Assembly: GCA_934140575.1 (NCBI GenBank) | Contig: CAKPBJ010000007.1 | Location: forward strand, 1-52,502 | Direction: 5' to 3' | DNA length: 52,502 bases | DNA from: an uncultured Bacilli bacterium | Lineage (GTDB): Bacteria; Bacillota_I; Bacilli_A; RF39; UBA660 | In this document: positions 1-7,780 of the stretch, in pieces | How the letters are laid out: every line of letters begins with the position of its first letter | Position numbering within the stretch: the first letter of the stretch is position 1 | The notes under the pieces: generated by a model | The model's input: only the letters and a program-made list of their open reading frames with translations | The model's database searches: none | Told to the model about the DNA's origin: nothing | Position numbers and translations under genes: made by a program

Positions 1-76
1 GTCTCCTGTAAATTACAGGCTACAATCCTCTTATTAGAAGCTATTTATAAACTGTCCAACTTTTGGGGTTCAGTTC
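1..76. mobile_element. Probable terminal end of an IS element running off the left edge
   Basis: Bases 49-76 contain TGTCCAACTTTTGGGGTTCA, which resembles terminal inverted repeats I recall from IS3-type elements. A 7-bp inverted repeat (CCTGTAA/TTACAGG) lies at 5-19. No transposase reading frame is visible in the window, so the rest of the element, if real, lies to the left. The identification is from memory of such ends and has not been searched. Confidence 0.3.
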
Positions 77-88
77 ATATATAGTCTT

Positions 89-328
89 TTAAAACATTTT
101 ATCTATGTTTTTTGGTACTTTATCATTTACTATAGCTTCTATTATTTTGTCTTCTTTTTCTTTTGTGATTTCTTTTCCTGTTATTTTACATAAGTCATTT
201 ATTACTTCACGAATAGTTTTTTCATCTTTCATATTATTATTTTTTAATTTTTCTGCGAGAGAGAGTATTGTTTCTTTTTTTACGTTTGTTTTCTTTTCAA
301 TTTTGTTGAATAAGTTATCTTTAAACAT
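89..328 (-). CDS. Stage VI sporulation protein F-like (SpoVIF family) small protein
   Basis: This 79-residue soluble, highly charged protein has the pattern F-x-K-I-E-K-K-T-x-V near the N-terminus. A central KDEKTIREVI segment and a KEKEDKI segment follow. This matches what I remember of Bacillus SpoVIF (about 85 residues), a late mother-cell protein needed for coat assembly and resistance. It is the last gene of a minus-strand group with a SHOCT-like gene and der. Its start codon follows a GGAGG that sits inside a strong hairpin (332-359). Family assignment is by eye; with the YjcZ-like and CotD-like genes elsewhere it supports a spore-forming host. Confidence 0.65.
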   Translation of the reverse strand: MFKDNLFNKIEKKTNVKKETILSLAEKLKNNNMKDEKTIREVINDLCKITGKEITKEKEDKIIEAIVNDKVPKNIDKMF

Positions 329-331
329 AAA

Positions 332-359
332 ACCTCCTACATAATTATATGTAAGAGGT
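332..359 (-). promoter_or_regulatory. Hairpin burying the Shine-Dalgarno of the SpoVIF-like gene
   Basis: Read on the minus strand, ACCTCTTACATA and TATGTAGGAGGT can form a 12-bp stem with one G-U pair and a 4-base loop. The 3' arm contains the GGAGG used for the start at 328. Four T residues and the ATG follow directly. It could act as a translational lock, as an intergenic terminator, or as both. Confidence 0.5.
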
Positions 360-364
360 CTTAT

Positions 365-631
365 TTAATTTCTTCTTTGTTTTCTAATTTTTTCACACAT
401 TTTTGTAAATTCGTCTAGGGAGATTAAGCCATGATTTAGTCTGTCTTGTAGCATAGCAAAGCTTTTATCAGCCATTTGGTTTTTATTATTTGTATTTTGA
501 AAGTTAAGTGCATTTCTATCAACCATTGTTGGATTTACTTTGTTTCTTGTGTTTTCTGAGTTAGTTTTTATATTTTTTAATTTATTATTAAATTGATTTT
601 GATTAAAATTAGTATTATTTCCTATTATCAT
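365..631 (-). CDS. Small Asn-rich protein with a C-terminal SHOCT-like motif
   Basis: This 88-residue protein has a low-complexity N-terminal part rich in Asn, Gln and Lys (about residues 1-50). Its C-terminal segment LQDRLNHGLISLDEFTKMCEK has the spacing of SHOCT domains, the short helical tails that often mediate oligomerisation. Its ATG overlaps the TGA stop of der as ATGA, so translation is probably coupled to der. Function is unknown. The overlap also shows that TGA is read as a stop in this genome. Confidence 0.6.
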   Translation of the reverse strand: MIIGNNTNFNQNQFNNKLKNIKTNSENTRNKVNPTMVDRNALNFQNTNNKNQMADKSFAMLQDRLNHGLISLDEFTKMCEKIRKQRRN

Positions 632-1938
632 ACGTCGTCTCCGTTTCTATTTTTAAATTGTAGAGTTATTGGAGTTCCTTCAAAATCAAAGTTTTCTCTT
701 ATCTTATTTTCTAGGTATCTTTCATATGAGAAATGTACTAGTCCTTTATTGTTTACTCTAAATGTAAATTTAGGTGGCTCTATACCAGTTTGTGATGTGA
801 AATATATTTTTAAACGTTTTCCTTTATATGAAGGAGGTAAGTTTAATTGGTATGCATCTTGTATTACTTCATTTAGAATAGATGTTTTTACTTCTCGTTT
901 GATATTTTCTTTTACTTTTATTATTTCAGGCATTAATGTATGTATTCTTTTCTTTGTAAGTGCTGATATAAATACAATTGGTGCATATGGTGCAAATTGG
1001 AATTCTGCGCGCATTAATTTTTCATATTCATTAATTGTTGTGTCTTTTACAGTATCCCATTTATTTACAGCAAATATTAGTCCTTTTCCACGTTCTATTG
1101 CATATCCTGCGATATGTTTATCATGTTCTTTTATACCTTCTTCTGCATTGATTACAACTACACATATATCTGATCTATCTATTGCTTTCATTGATCTAAA
1201 TAATGAGTATTTTTCAACTGATTCAAATACTTTTCCTTTTTTTCTCATTCCAGCTGTATCTATCATAATAAATTCTTCATTATTATATTTTAAGACTGAG
1301 TCAATTGAATCTCTAGTTGTACCGGCTATGTTTGATACAACAACTCTTTCTTCATTAAGTAGTGCATTTGTTAAGGAACTCTTTCCAACATTTGGTCTAC
1401 CAATAAATGAAAACTTGATTCTTGTGTCTTCTTTTTCTTCAACTTCTTTAAAGTTCATTGTGATAGCTTCCATTAATTCAATATAACCAGTGTTATGAAT
1501 ACTACTTATTGGAATATATGTATCAAATCCTAATTCATAAAAATCATATATATTTTCTTGGGCGGTTTTAACATCAACTTTATTTATTGCGACGATTATT
1601 TTTTTATTTGATTTTCTAAGTAAATCTCTTACTACTAAATCGTTTGCTGTCAATCCTTCTTTTCCATCTACTATAAATACAACAACATCGGCTTCTTCAA
1701 TTGCAATTTCTGCCTGCATTTTTATTTCTGTATTAAAATCCATTTTACTTACATCAATTCCACCTGTATCTATTAAGTAAAACTTCTTTTTATTATATTT
1801 TGCTTCTTGATAAATTCTATCTCTTGTAACTCCTGGTAAATCTTCAATTATTGAAACTTGTTTACCTACTATCTTATTAAATAGTGTACTTTTTCCAACA
1901 TTTGGTCTACCAACTAAGGCTACTGTAGGTAATTTCAT
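628..1938 (-). CDS. der: GTPase Der (EngA), ribosome biogenesis
   Basis: Der is a tandem-GTPase needed for 50S ribosomal subunit maturation. The 436-residue product has two G domains: an N-terminal one beginning with GRPNVGKST and a second with GRPNVGKSS near residue 180. Each has a DTxG switch motif (DTGGID, DTAGMR) and an NKxD motif (NKVD, NKWD). A KH-like C-terminal domain follows. Length matches the family (about 436). The chosen start is the ATG at 1938, preceded by GGAGGGG; an in-frame upstream extension lacks both homology and a ribosome-binding site. It heads an operon with the SHOCT-like and SpoVIF-like genes. Confidence 0.97.
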   Translation of the reverse strand: MKLPTVALVGRPNVGKSTLFNKIVGKQVSIIEDLPGVTRDRIYQEAKYNKKKFYLIDTGGIDVSKMDFNTEIKMQAEIAIEEADVVVFIVDGKEGLTANDLVVRDLLRKSNKKIIVAINKVDVKTAQENIYDFYELGFDTYIPISSIHNTGYIELMEAITMNFKEVEEKEDTRIKFSFIGRPNVGKSSLTNALLNEERVVVSNIAGTTRDSIDSVLKYNNEEFIMIDTAGMRKKGKVFESVEKYSLFRSMKAIDRSDICVVVINAEEGIKEHDKHIAGYAIERGKGLIFAVNKWDTVKDTTINEYEKLMRAEFQFAPYAPIVFISALTKKRIHTLMPEIIKVKENIKREVKTSILNEVIQDAYQLNLPPSYKGKRLKIYFTSQTGIEPPKFTFRVNNKGLVHFSYERYLENKIRENFDFEGTPITLQFKNRNGDDV

Positions 1939-1962
1939 AAGTATCCCCTCCAATTCCACAAT

Positions 1963-1991
1963 ATTATAGCATATCAAGTTAGTTTTGTGAA
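1963..1991 (-). promoter_or_regulatory. Promoter of der
   Basis: On the minus strand TTCACA (-35) is followed by a 17-base spacer and a perfect TATAAT (-10), ending 25 bases before the der start codon. Confidence 0.6.
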
Positions 1992-2065
1992 GATTTGAAG
2001 AAAAATAAGTATTATCCATTTTCATAAAAAATAATTAATGTTATAATTTGTATGAAGGTGATAAG

Positions 2066-3043
2066 ATGAAGAAAAAAATAGAAAATGTTAAATGGTATGA
2101 TAGTGGAGATATGATTACTAATTTAATTCTTTTAACAATACTTTTAATAATTGTTGTTAGTCAATCATTTGCGATTAATGGTGAAAGTTCTTTAGCATTA
2201 TTTAGTAGTGTTATCAATCATAATACTGTTTATTTATTAGTATTTGTATATTTTTTATGTTTGAAGTTTAAATTTGGTAAGAAGTATTTTGATTATATGA
2301 ATTTAATTCTTGTATTTATATATTTTATTTCTACTTTTACTTCATTTTTAACAATAATTCAGTCATTTTCTTTAAGTACTGTTCTTAATTTTATTGTTAA
2401 TTTTGTTTTAGTAGTTTATTTAATTCATACTATGTTTAGGGATACTAGTTATTGGAATGAATATAAGATTGGTAATTCACCATTTAATGAACTTAGTAAT
2501 GATTGGTATTTCTATAGTGTTTTAGTGCTTGGTGTATTTAGTTTATGTGTTAGTTTGATATCTACTGTTGAAGTTAGTGGAGTAGTATTATCTTTACTTG
2601 ATTTTATATATGTATGTTTATTTGGAAGATATATTTATTTATATAGAGAATATTTAGATAAGAAGAAGATTAACTTTAATAATAAAGGTACTTTTGATGA
2701 TATTAAGAATGAAATAAAGACTAATTTTGAAGAATTTAGTGAAAAGATAAATAATGAAGTAGAAGATATTAAGTCTGATAAGACTATTAAAGAGGTTACG
2801 GAAAAGATTCAAGAAGCCTCTTCTGATGTTAAAGATAAGATTAATGATTTTGTAGAAGAGAATGAAATTGATAAGAAGATAGTTGATTTAGGAGATAAAG
2901 TTGTTGATAAGACTGTTAAAACAATAGATAAGGTTAATGAAACTATTAATGATAATGATAAAAAAGTTAAGAAAAATAATAAGAAGAAAAAGAAAAGATC
3001 AACTAGTAATAATATTTCTATAAAAAAAGGAGATGAAAAGTAA
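2066..3043 (+). CDS. Polytopic membrane protein with a charged coiled-coil tail
   Basis: This 325-residue protein is of unknown function. The first 185 residues hold about six hydrophobic segments. The last 140 residues are soluble and Lys/Glu/Asp-rich, with amphipathic repeats such as KINNEVEDIK and DKVVDKTVKTIDK that resemble apolipoprotein- or LEA-like helices, and end in a poly-Lys stretch. The start at 2066 follows GAAGGTGATAAG. Its stop overlaps the next start (TAATG), so it is co-transcribed with another membrane protein. I do not recognise the family. Confidence 0.8.
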   Translation: MKKKIENVKWYDSGDMITNLILLTILLIIVVSQSFAINGESSLALFSSVINHNTVYLLVFVYFLCLKFKFGKKYFDYMNLILVFIYFISTFTSFLTIIQSFSLSTVLNFIVNFVLVVYLIHTMFRDTSYWNEYKIGNSPFNELSNDWYFYSVLVLGVFSLCVSLISTVEVSGVVLSLLDFIYVCLFGRYIYLYREYLDKKKINFNNKGTFDDIKNEIKTNFEEFSEKINNEVEDIKSDKTIKEVTEKIQEASSDVKDKINDFVEENEIDKKIVDLGDKVVDKTVKTIDKVNETINDNDKKVKKNNKKKKKRSTSNNISIKKGDEK

Positions 3044-3381
3044 TGGATTTATTTGATGAGATTAGTAAAACTAAACAGGAAATTCCTAAAGTAAAAACAA
3101 TTAAGAATGAAGTTGTTAAATATAAACTTAATTTTTATCAGATATTTGCGATTGGTTTATTTATAGTATTTTTCTTTTTGGGAATAGTATTTGGTAATTT
3201 ATTTTCTACTTGTGAAGCTGCATCATATTATTATTTTTCAAATACTTGTGTGAATAAATTTAATTTTTCTTTAATGATTGCAATATGGTTTGTTAGTTTA
3301 CTTGTTTCTATTGTTATTTTTTCAGTAGGACATATTATCGCAATACTTGGAGATATAAATAAAAAACTTAGTAAAAAATAA
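3043..3381 (+). CDS. Small two-helix membrane protein
   Basis: This 112-residue protein has a charged N-terminus (about 30 residues) and two hydrophobic segments (about 35-58 and 80-103). The loop between them holds two Cys residues. Its start overlaps the preceding gene's stop by one base, indicating translational coupling and a shared role at the membrane. No recognisable family. Confidence 0.75.
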   Translation: MDLFDEISKTKQEIPKVKTIKNEVVKYKLNFYQIFAIGLFIVFFFLGIVFGNLFSTCEAASYYYFSNTCVNKFNFSLMIAIWFVSLLVSIVIFSVGHIIAILGDINKKLSKK

Positions 3382-3472
3382 TGTATAATTCTTGCAATTT
3401 GGTATAAAACATGGTAATTTGTATATGTAAGCATAACAATTGCTTAATAAAATATAGGGAGGTATATATATT

Positions 3473-3745
3473 ATGAAAAAAGTTGAATTAGTAGAAGCAG
3501 TAGCAACTTCAACTGGATTAACTAAAGCTGATTCTACAAGAGCTATAGATGCTACTTTAGCAGCTATTACTGAGGCATTAGTTAAGGGAGATAAAGTTCC
3601 TCTAGTTGGTTTCGGAACATTCGCTGTTTCTGAAAGAGCTGCTCGTGAAGGACGTAATCCAAGAACTGGAGAAACTGTTACTATCGCTGCTAGAAAAGCT
3701 GTTACTTTTAAGGCAGGTACTGCATTAAAAGATGCTGTAAACTAG
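3473..3745 (+). CDS. hup: DNA-binding protein HU
   Basis: HU is the histone-like nucleoid protein that bends and compacts DNA. The 90-residue length is typical. The arm region GFGTFAVSERAAREGRNPRTGE carries the conserved GFG and RxGRNPxTG motif, followed by the AxxAVxFKAG(T)xLKDAVN ending. The start follows AGGGAGG. It is monocistronic, with its own terminator downstream. The codon usage is less A/T-biased than in neighbours (many GCT, GGA), as expected for a highly expressed gene. Confidence 0.97.
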   Translation: MKKVELVEAVATSTGLTKADSTRAIDATLAAITEALVKGDKVPLVGFGTFAVSERAAREGRNPRTGETVTIAARKAVTFKAGTALKDAVN

Positions 3746-3764
3746 TTTTATTGTAATGTAAAGT

Positions 3765-3791
3765 AAGAACCTATTAGGGTTCTTTTTGTTT
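3765..3791 (+). terminator. Rho-independent terminator of hup
   Basis: AAGAACC and GGTTCTT pair around a 6-base loop and are followed by a T-rich run. Confidence 0.8.
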
Positions 3792-3825
3792 GTTATATGA
3801 TATAATGTTTTTAGGTGGTGATTTA

Positions 3826-4923
3826 ATGTTGGATGTAGCTTTGAAGTTACTTAAAGAAATTAATGAACATGATTATGAAGCATACATTATTGGTGGTTTT
3901 GTTAGGGATTATCTACTTGGCATTGAATCTAATGATATAGATATTACAACTAATGCTACACCTAAACAAATTAGAGAGATTTTTACTGATAGCTGTTTAC
4001 CTAATGAAGATTATGGTTCTGTTATTGTTATGAAAAAAAATATTAGATTTGAAATTACTACTTTTAGAAAAGATATCGGTTCTGTTGATAATAGAAAACC
4101 TGTTGAAGTTAAATATGTTGATGATTTACAAACTGATTTGTTAAGAAGAGATTTTTTAATAAATACTATTTGTATGGATGAGAATGAAAATATAATAGAT
4201 TATCTAAATGGTAGGGAAGATATAAACAATAGAATAATTAGGACTGTTGGGAATGCAGATAAGAGTTTTAATGAGGATGCTTTAAGAATGTTAAGAGCAA
4301 TTAGATTTGCTGCTATTCTTGATTTTGAATTAAGTGATGATGTGAAGAATTCAATAAGGAAAAATAAGCATTTAATTAAGAATTTGAGTTATTATAGAAA
4401 AAAGAGTGAATTGGATAAGATTTTTACTAGTTGTAATGTGAAGAAGGGAGTTTCTTTACTACTTGAATTTGGTCTTGAAGAAGAGCTTGAACTAGCAAAT
4501 TTAGATAAAGTTATTGAGTCAAATTCATCTAGTCTTATTGGTATATGGAGCTTATTAGATTTTAGTGATAAATATCCATTTAATAAGAATGAAATGGACT
4601 TAATTAAAGATATAAGAACAGTTCTACCACTTAATAATTTAGATCCTATGACGTTATATAAATATGGATTATATGTAAATAGTGTTGCTGGTGAAATTAA
4701 GGGTATGGATATAAAAAATATTACAGAGTCTTATGCTAAACTTCTTATTAAGAGAAGACAAGATATTAATATTGATTCAGATGATATTATGCAAGTTCTT
4801 CATAAAGGACCCGATAAGTATTTATCTGATATATATGAGAGTGTTGAAAGAGAAATTCTTTATAGAAGATTAAAAAACGACAAAGATTCTATAATAGAAT
4901 ATATATCATTAAATTATAGTTAA
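3826..4923 (+). CDS. cca: CCA-adding tRNA nucleotidyltransferase
   Basis: This enzyme adds or repairs the 3' CCA of tRNAs. The 365-residue product has the class II nucleotidyltransferase signature: GGFVRDYLLG, then the metal-binding DIDITT. The RRDFLINTI motif, and EDALRMLRAIRFAA in the neck domain, follow. The start at 3826 is preceded by AGGTGGTG; an upstream in-frame ATG has no ribosome-binding site. A single enzyme with these motifs normally does both C and A addition in Bacilli; a split CC-/A-adding pair cannot be excluded from one gene. Confidence 0.93.
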   Translation: MLDVALKLLKEINEHDYEAYIIGGFVRDYLLGIESNDIDITTNATPKQIREIFTDSCLPNEDYGSVIVMKKNIRFEITTFRKDIGSVDNRKPVEVKYVDDLQTDLLRRDFLINTICMDENENIIDYLNGREDINNRIIRTVGNADKSFNEDALRMLRAIRFAAILDFELSDDVKNSIRKNKHLIKNLSYYRKKSELDKIFTSCNVKKGVSLLLEFGLEEELELANLDKVIESNSSSLIGIWSLLDFSDKYPFNKNEMDLIKDIRTVLPLNNLDPMTLYKYGLYVNSVAGEIKGMDIKNITESYAKLLIKRRQDINIDSDDIMQVLHKGPDKYLSDIYESVEREILYRRLKNDKDSIIEYISLNYS

Positions 4924-4935
4924 AAAGAGGTGGCT

Positions 4936-6384
4936 ATGAAAAGATTTTTAAAAGTACTTTTATTTACATTTGTCTTTTTTTATGTTGCTAATGTTAACGC
5001 TCAAAGTTATGATGTTGGTACTTTGATACCTGTTAATAATAGTGCTACTGTTGAGACAGATACTTTTACTTATAATGATATTAATTTTAATAATTATGAT
5101 AATTCTGGTTATAGATTAATATCTTTTCAATCTATTACTCGTAAAAGTAGTGGAAATTCTCCAATTCCTATTAGTATAAATGTATTATTATTTGATTCTG
5201 AGGAAAAAAATATTGGTTATGTTACTTATTGTTCTGAGAAAGATTACGATGGAGATTATTCTGGCTATACTATAAAGTCTTCACAGAGTAGTCCATTTAC
5301 GATTAAACTTGTTAAGAAATATTTTGTTAATAAGGATGATACTTTAAAAAGTCAATATACTTTTAATGATATTGCTTATTATAGTGTTTTAGATGATAAT
5401 CATTTTTGTAAAGTAGGTGGATATGATAAGTATAAAGGGCTTACTTTAGAACAAATTAATAGTGGAGAACTTAGTAATGCTAAGACTAAAACAGTGTTTA
5501 ATTTTAGTGATATTATTCCATCTATTAGTGGTGGTGTATTAGTTATTGTTATTAGTTTATTAATTGTTTTTATTGCGTTGTTTATATTTGGTTCTATTCT
5601 TAATGCTTTATATAAGAGGATGTATGCTGAAAAGACAGCTCTTGCATATATTCCAATTACTAATAGTTATGTATGTGTAAAATTAGCTTTTGGTAAGATA
5701 GTTTCTCTTATTTATATTATTTTGTTTTTTGTATCAATACCTTTATCATTTGTTGGTGTTGGAATGATTTTTTCTTCATTATTAGGCATATTTTGTTCTA
5801 TAGCATTTATTGTAGTTATTATTAAATTGATAACTAAGAAATATGATTTATTTTATTTTGAACCTAGTGTAAAAAGTAATATTAATCAAGTTAGTAACTA
5901 TAATTCTGATGTTTCAACTAATAGTGCTTATTTAAATAGGGATGAGAGTTTACTTAATAATGGTAATTCTATGAGTTTGGATAGTGATTCTAGTTCTAAT
6001 AGTTTTAATAATATTAGTGCAGGAAGTAGTAGTATGAATAATGAATTTAATTTTAATAGTAGTAATTTAAATAATACTAATAATGTAAATAATAGTTTTA
6101 ATTCTAATTCTTTTAATGAGTTTAATAGTAATAATTATAATACAAGTAATAATGCTGTTAATACTAATAATTCTAATAATAGTTTTGATGCTTTGTATGA
6201 TAGTATCAATGATGATAATGAGTCTGATAGTGATATGTTTAATATGAATAGTAATGTTAATAATAGTCAAAGTAATCAAAATAGTTTATATAATGATGAA
6301 ATGGATAATAATTTTTTTAATAATCAGAATAATGATTCAAATAATAGTGATGGTGGATCTGACTTATCTAATATGTTTAGATAA
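4936..6384 (+). CDS. Secreted/membrane protein, DUF5684-like, with long Asn/Ser tail
   Basis: This 482-residue protein begins with a signal peptide (hydrophobic to about residue 20, then NVNAQS) and an extracellular domain of about 170 residues. Four hydrophobic segments follow, with AYIPITNSYVCVKLAFGK between them; this resembles DUF5684-type membrane domains. The last 160 residues are almost pure Asn/Ser/Asp low complexity, encoded by repeated AAT/AGT/GAT codons. The ATG at 4936 is preferred over an in-frame GTG because AGAGGTGG lies just upstream. Function is unknown; the tail is probably disordered and cytoplasmic. Confidence 0.75.
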   Translation: MKRFLKVLLFTFVFFYVANVNAQSYDVGTLIPVNNSATVETDTFTYNDINFNNYDNSGYRLISFQSITRKSSGNSPIPISINVLLFDSEEKNIGYVTYCSEKDYDGDYSGYTIKSSQSSPFTIKLVKKYFVNKDDTLKSQYTFNDIAYYSVLDDNHFCKVGGYDKYKGLTLEQINSGELSNAKTKTVFNFSDIIPSISGGVLVIVISLLIVFIALFIFGSILNALYKRMYAEKTALAYIPITNSYVCVKLAFGKIVSLIYIILFFVSIPLSFVGVGMIFSSLLGIFCSIAFIVVIIKLITKKYDLFYFEPSVKSNINQVSNYNSDVSTNSAYLNRDESLLNNGNSMSLDSDSSSNSFNNISAGSSSMNNEFNFNSSNLNNTNNVNNSFNSNSFNEFNSNNYNTSNNAVNTNNSNNSFDALYDSINDDNESDSDMFNMNSNVNNSQSNQNSLYNDEMDNNFFNNQNNDSNNSDGGSDLSNMFR

Positions 6385-6443
6385 GTTTTTTTCTAAATAT
6401 ATTAAAAATATGTTATTATAAGAGAGTTAATGGAGATGATAAT

Positions 6444-7124
6444 ATGAATAAAAGTCTTTGTAAAGTTTTTAGTGAGGGAAATATTTCTATACCTATATAT
6501 TTTATTAAGAATTATAAAAAATTTAATTTAGGATTAGATGAGTTTTTATTTCTTATGTATTTATATAATTTAGGTGATAATGTTTTATTTAATCCGGGTG
6601 AATTTAGTGATAAATTGAATGTTGATTTGACTGAGATTATGAATTATGTTGGTAGTCTTACTGATAAGGGACTAATTAGAGTAGAGGTTATTAAGAATGA
6701 TAAGGGATATATGGAAGAGATGATTATTCTTGATGATTTCTATAATAAGCTTTCTTTAGTTATTATGGATGATGTTAATGAGAGTAAGAGTGATTCTAGT
6801 AAAAGTGATGTATTTGAGATTATTGAGAAGGAATTTGGTAGAACTTTAAGTCCTATTGAAATAGAGATTATTAGAACTTGGCTTGATAATAATTTTAGTG
6901 AAGATTTAATTAAAGAGGCTCTTAAGGAAGCTACATTTAATGGTGTTTCTAATTTGAGGTATATTGATAAGATTTTATATGAATGGGCTAAGAGTGGTAT
7001 AAATACAGTTGAAGCAGTTGAGGAGAAGCGAAAGAAGAGAAAGGCTAGTACTAAGAGTATTGATAAGGATAGTGATATTGATTTAGATACTATTGAATGG
7101 AATTGGTTTGATGAAGATGAATAA
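6444..7124 (+). CDS. dnaD: DnaD-family primosome/replication initiation protein
   Basis: DnaD takes part in helicase loading at oriC and at restarted forks. The 226-residue product has an N-terminal winged-helix region (about 1-110) and a C-terminal DnaD domain: FEIIEKEFGRTLSPIE, then the helix that ends YIDKILYEWAKSG. A Lys-rich linker and acidic tail follow. The start is preceded by GGAGATGATA. Its end overlaps nth, an order conserved in Bacillus (dnaD-nth). Confidence 0.93.
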   Translation: MNKSLCKVFSEGNISIPIYFIKNYKKFNLGLDEFLFLMYLYNLGDNVLFNPGEFSDKLNVDLTEIMNYVGSLTDKGLIRVEVIKNDKGYMEEMIILDDFYNKLSLVIMDDVNESKSDSSKSDVFEIIEKEFGRTLSPIEIEIIRTWLDNNFSEDLIKEALKEATFNGVSNLRYIDKILYEWAKSGINTVEAVEEKRKKRKASTKSIDKDSDIDLDTIEWNWFDEDE

Positions 7125-7758
7125 TATTGAAGTAATTGGTAAATATTTAGATGAAGTATTTCCTAATCCTAAGCCTGAACTTATTTTTCATACTGATTAT
7201 GAATTATTGATTGCGGTTATGCTTAGTGCACAAACTACTGATAAGAGGGTTAATATGGTTACTAAGGTATTATTTAGTAAGTATAATGGACTTGAGGGAT
7301 TAATGGAAGCTAATATTAAAGATTTGGAGGATATAATACATCCTCTTGGTTCTTTCAGAAAAAAAGCTCAGTATACTAAGGATATTGCGTCTATTTTGGT
7401 TAATAATTATAATGGTGTAGTGCCAAGAGATAAAGATATTCTTGTTACTTTACCTGGTATTGGTAGAAAGACTGCTAATGTGTTTTTAAGTGAGTTTTAT
7501 AATGAACCTGAGATTGCTGTTGATACTCATGTGGAAAGGGTTTCTAAGAGGCTTAAATTAGCTTATTTAAGTGATGATGTATTAAAGGTTGAGTTGAAAT
7601 TACAAAGAAAGTTTCCAAAGAGTGAATGGAGTAAAAGACATTTACAATTAGTCCTTTTTGGAAGGTATAAGTGTAAGGCAATAAAACCTGATTGCAGTGA
7701 TTGTAAGTTAAAAGATATATGCAGAGATTATAAAAAGGTAAATAAAAAAAAGATTTAG
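7111..7758 (+). CDS. nth: Endonuclease III (base-excision repair DNA glycosylase/AP lyase)
   Basis: Nth removes oxidised pyrimidines and nicks abasic sites. The product (215 residues) contains the helix-hairpin-helix LPGIGRKTAN with the catalytic Lys and the VDTHVERV segment with the catalytic Asp. The four Cys of a [4Fe-4S] cluster are spaced C-x6-C-x2-C-x5-C near the C-terminus. It overlaps the end of dnaD. Two in-frame ATGs (7111 and 7117) are equally plausible starts and neither has a strong ribosome-binding site, consistent with coupled translation. Confidence 0.95.
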   Translation: MKMNNIEVIGKYLDEVFPNPKPELIFHTDYELLIAVMLSAQTTDKRVNMVTKVLFSKYNGLEGLMEANIKDLEDIIHPLGSFRKKAQYTKDIASILVNNYNGVVPRDKDILVTLPGIGRKTANVFLSEFYNEPEIAVDTHVERVSKRLKLAYLSDDVLKVELKLQRKFPKSEWSKRHLQLVLFGRYKCKAIKPDCSDCKLKDICRDYKKVNKKKI

Positions 7759-7774
7759 AATTTTCTAAATCTTT
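7749..7774. terminator. Bidirectional terminator between nth and ponA
   Basis: AAAGATTTAGAA pairs with TTCTAAATCTTT; T runs follow on the plus strand and A runs precede, so it can serve both convergent genes. It overlaps the nth stop codon. Confidence 0.75.
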
Positions 7775-7780
7775 TTTGTT

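Noticed and set aside
593..1486. A long plus-strand open frame opposite der
   Set aside because: It is antisense to conserved Der motifs and its translation is Ser/Phe/Ile-rich with no domain; der has the ribosome-binding site and promoter.
5880..6384. Repeated AAT/AGT units resembling a satellite or CRISPR-like repeat
   Set aside because: They are codons of an Asn/Ser low-complexity tail in an open frame; there are no regular spacers.
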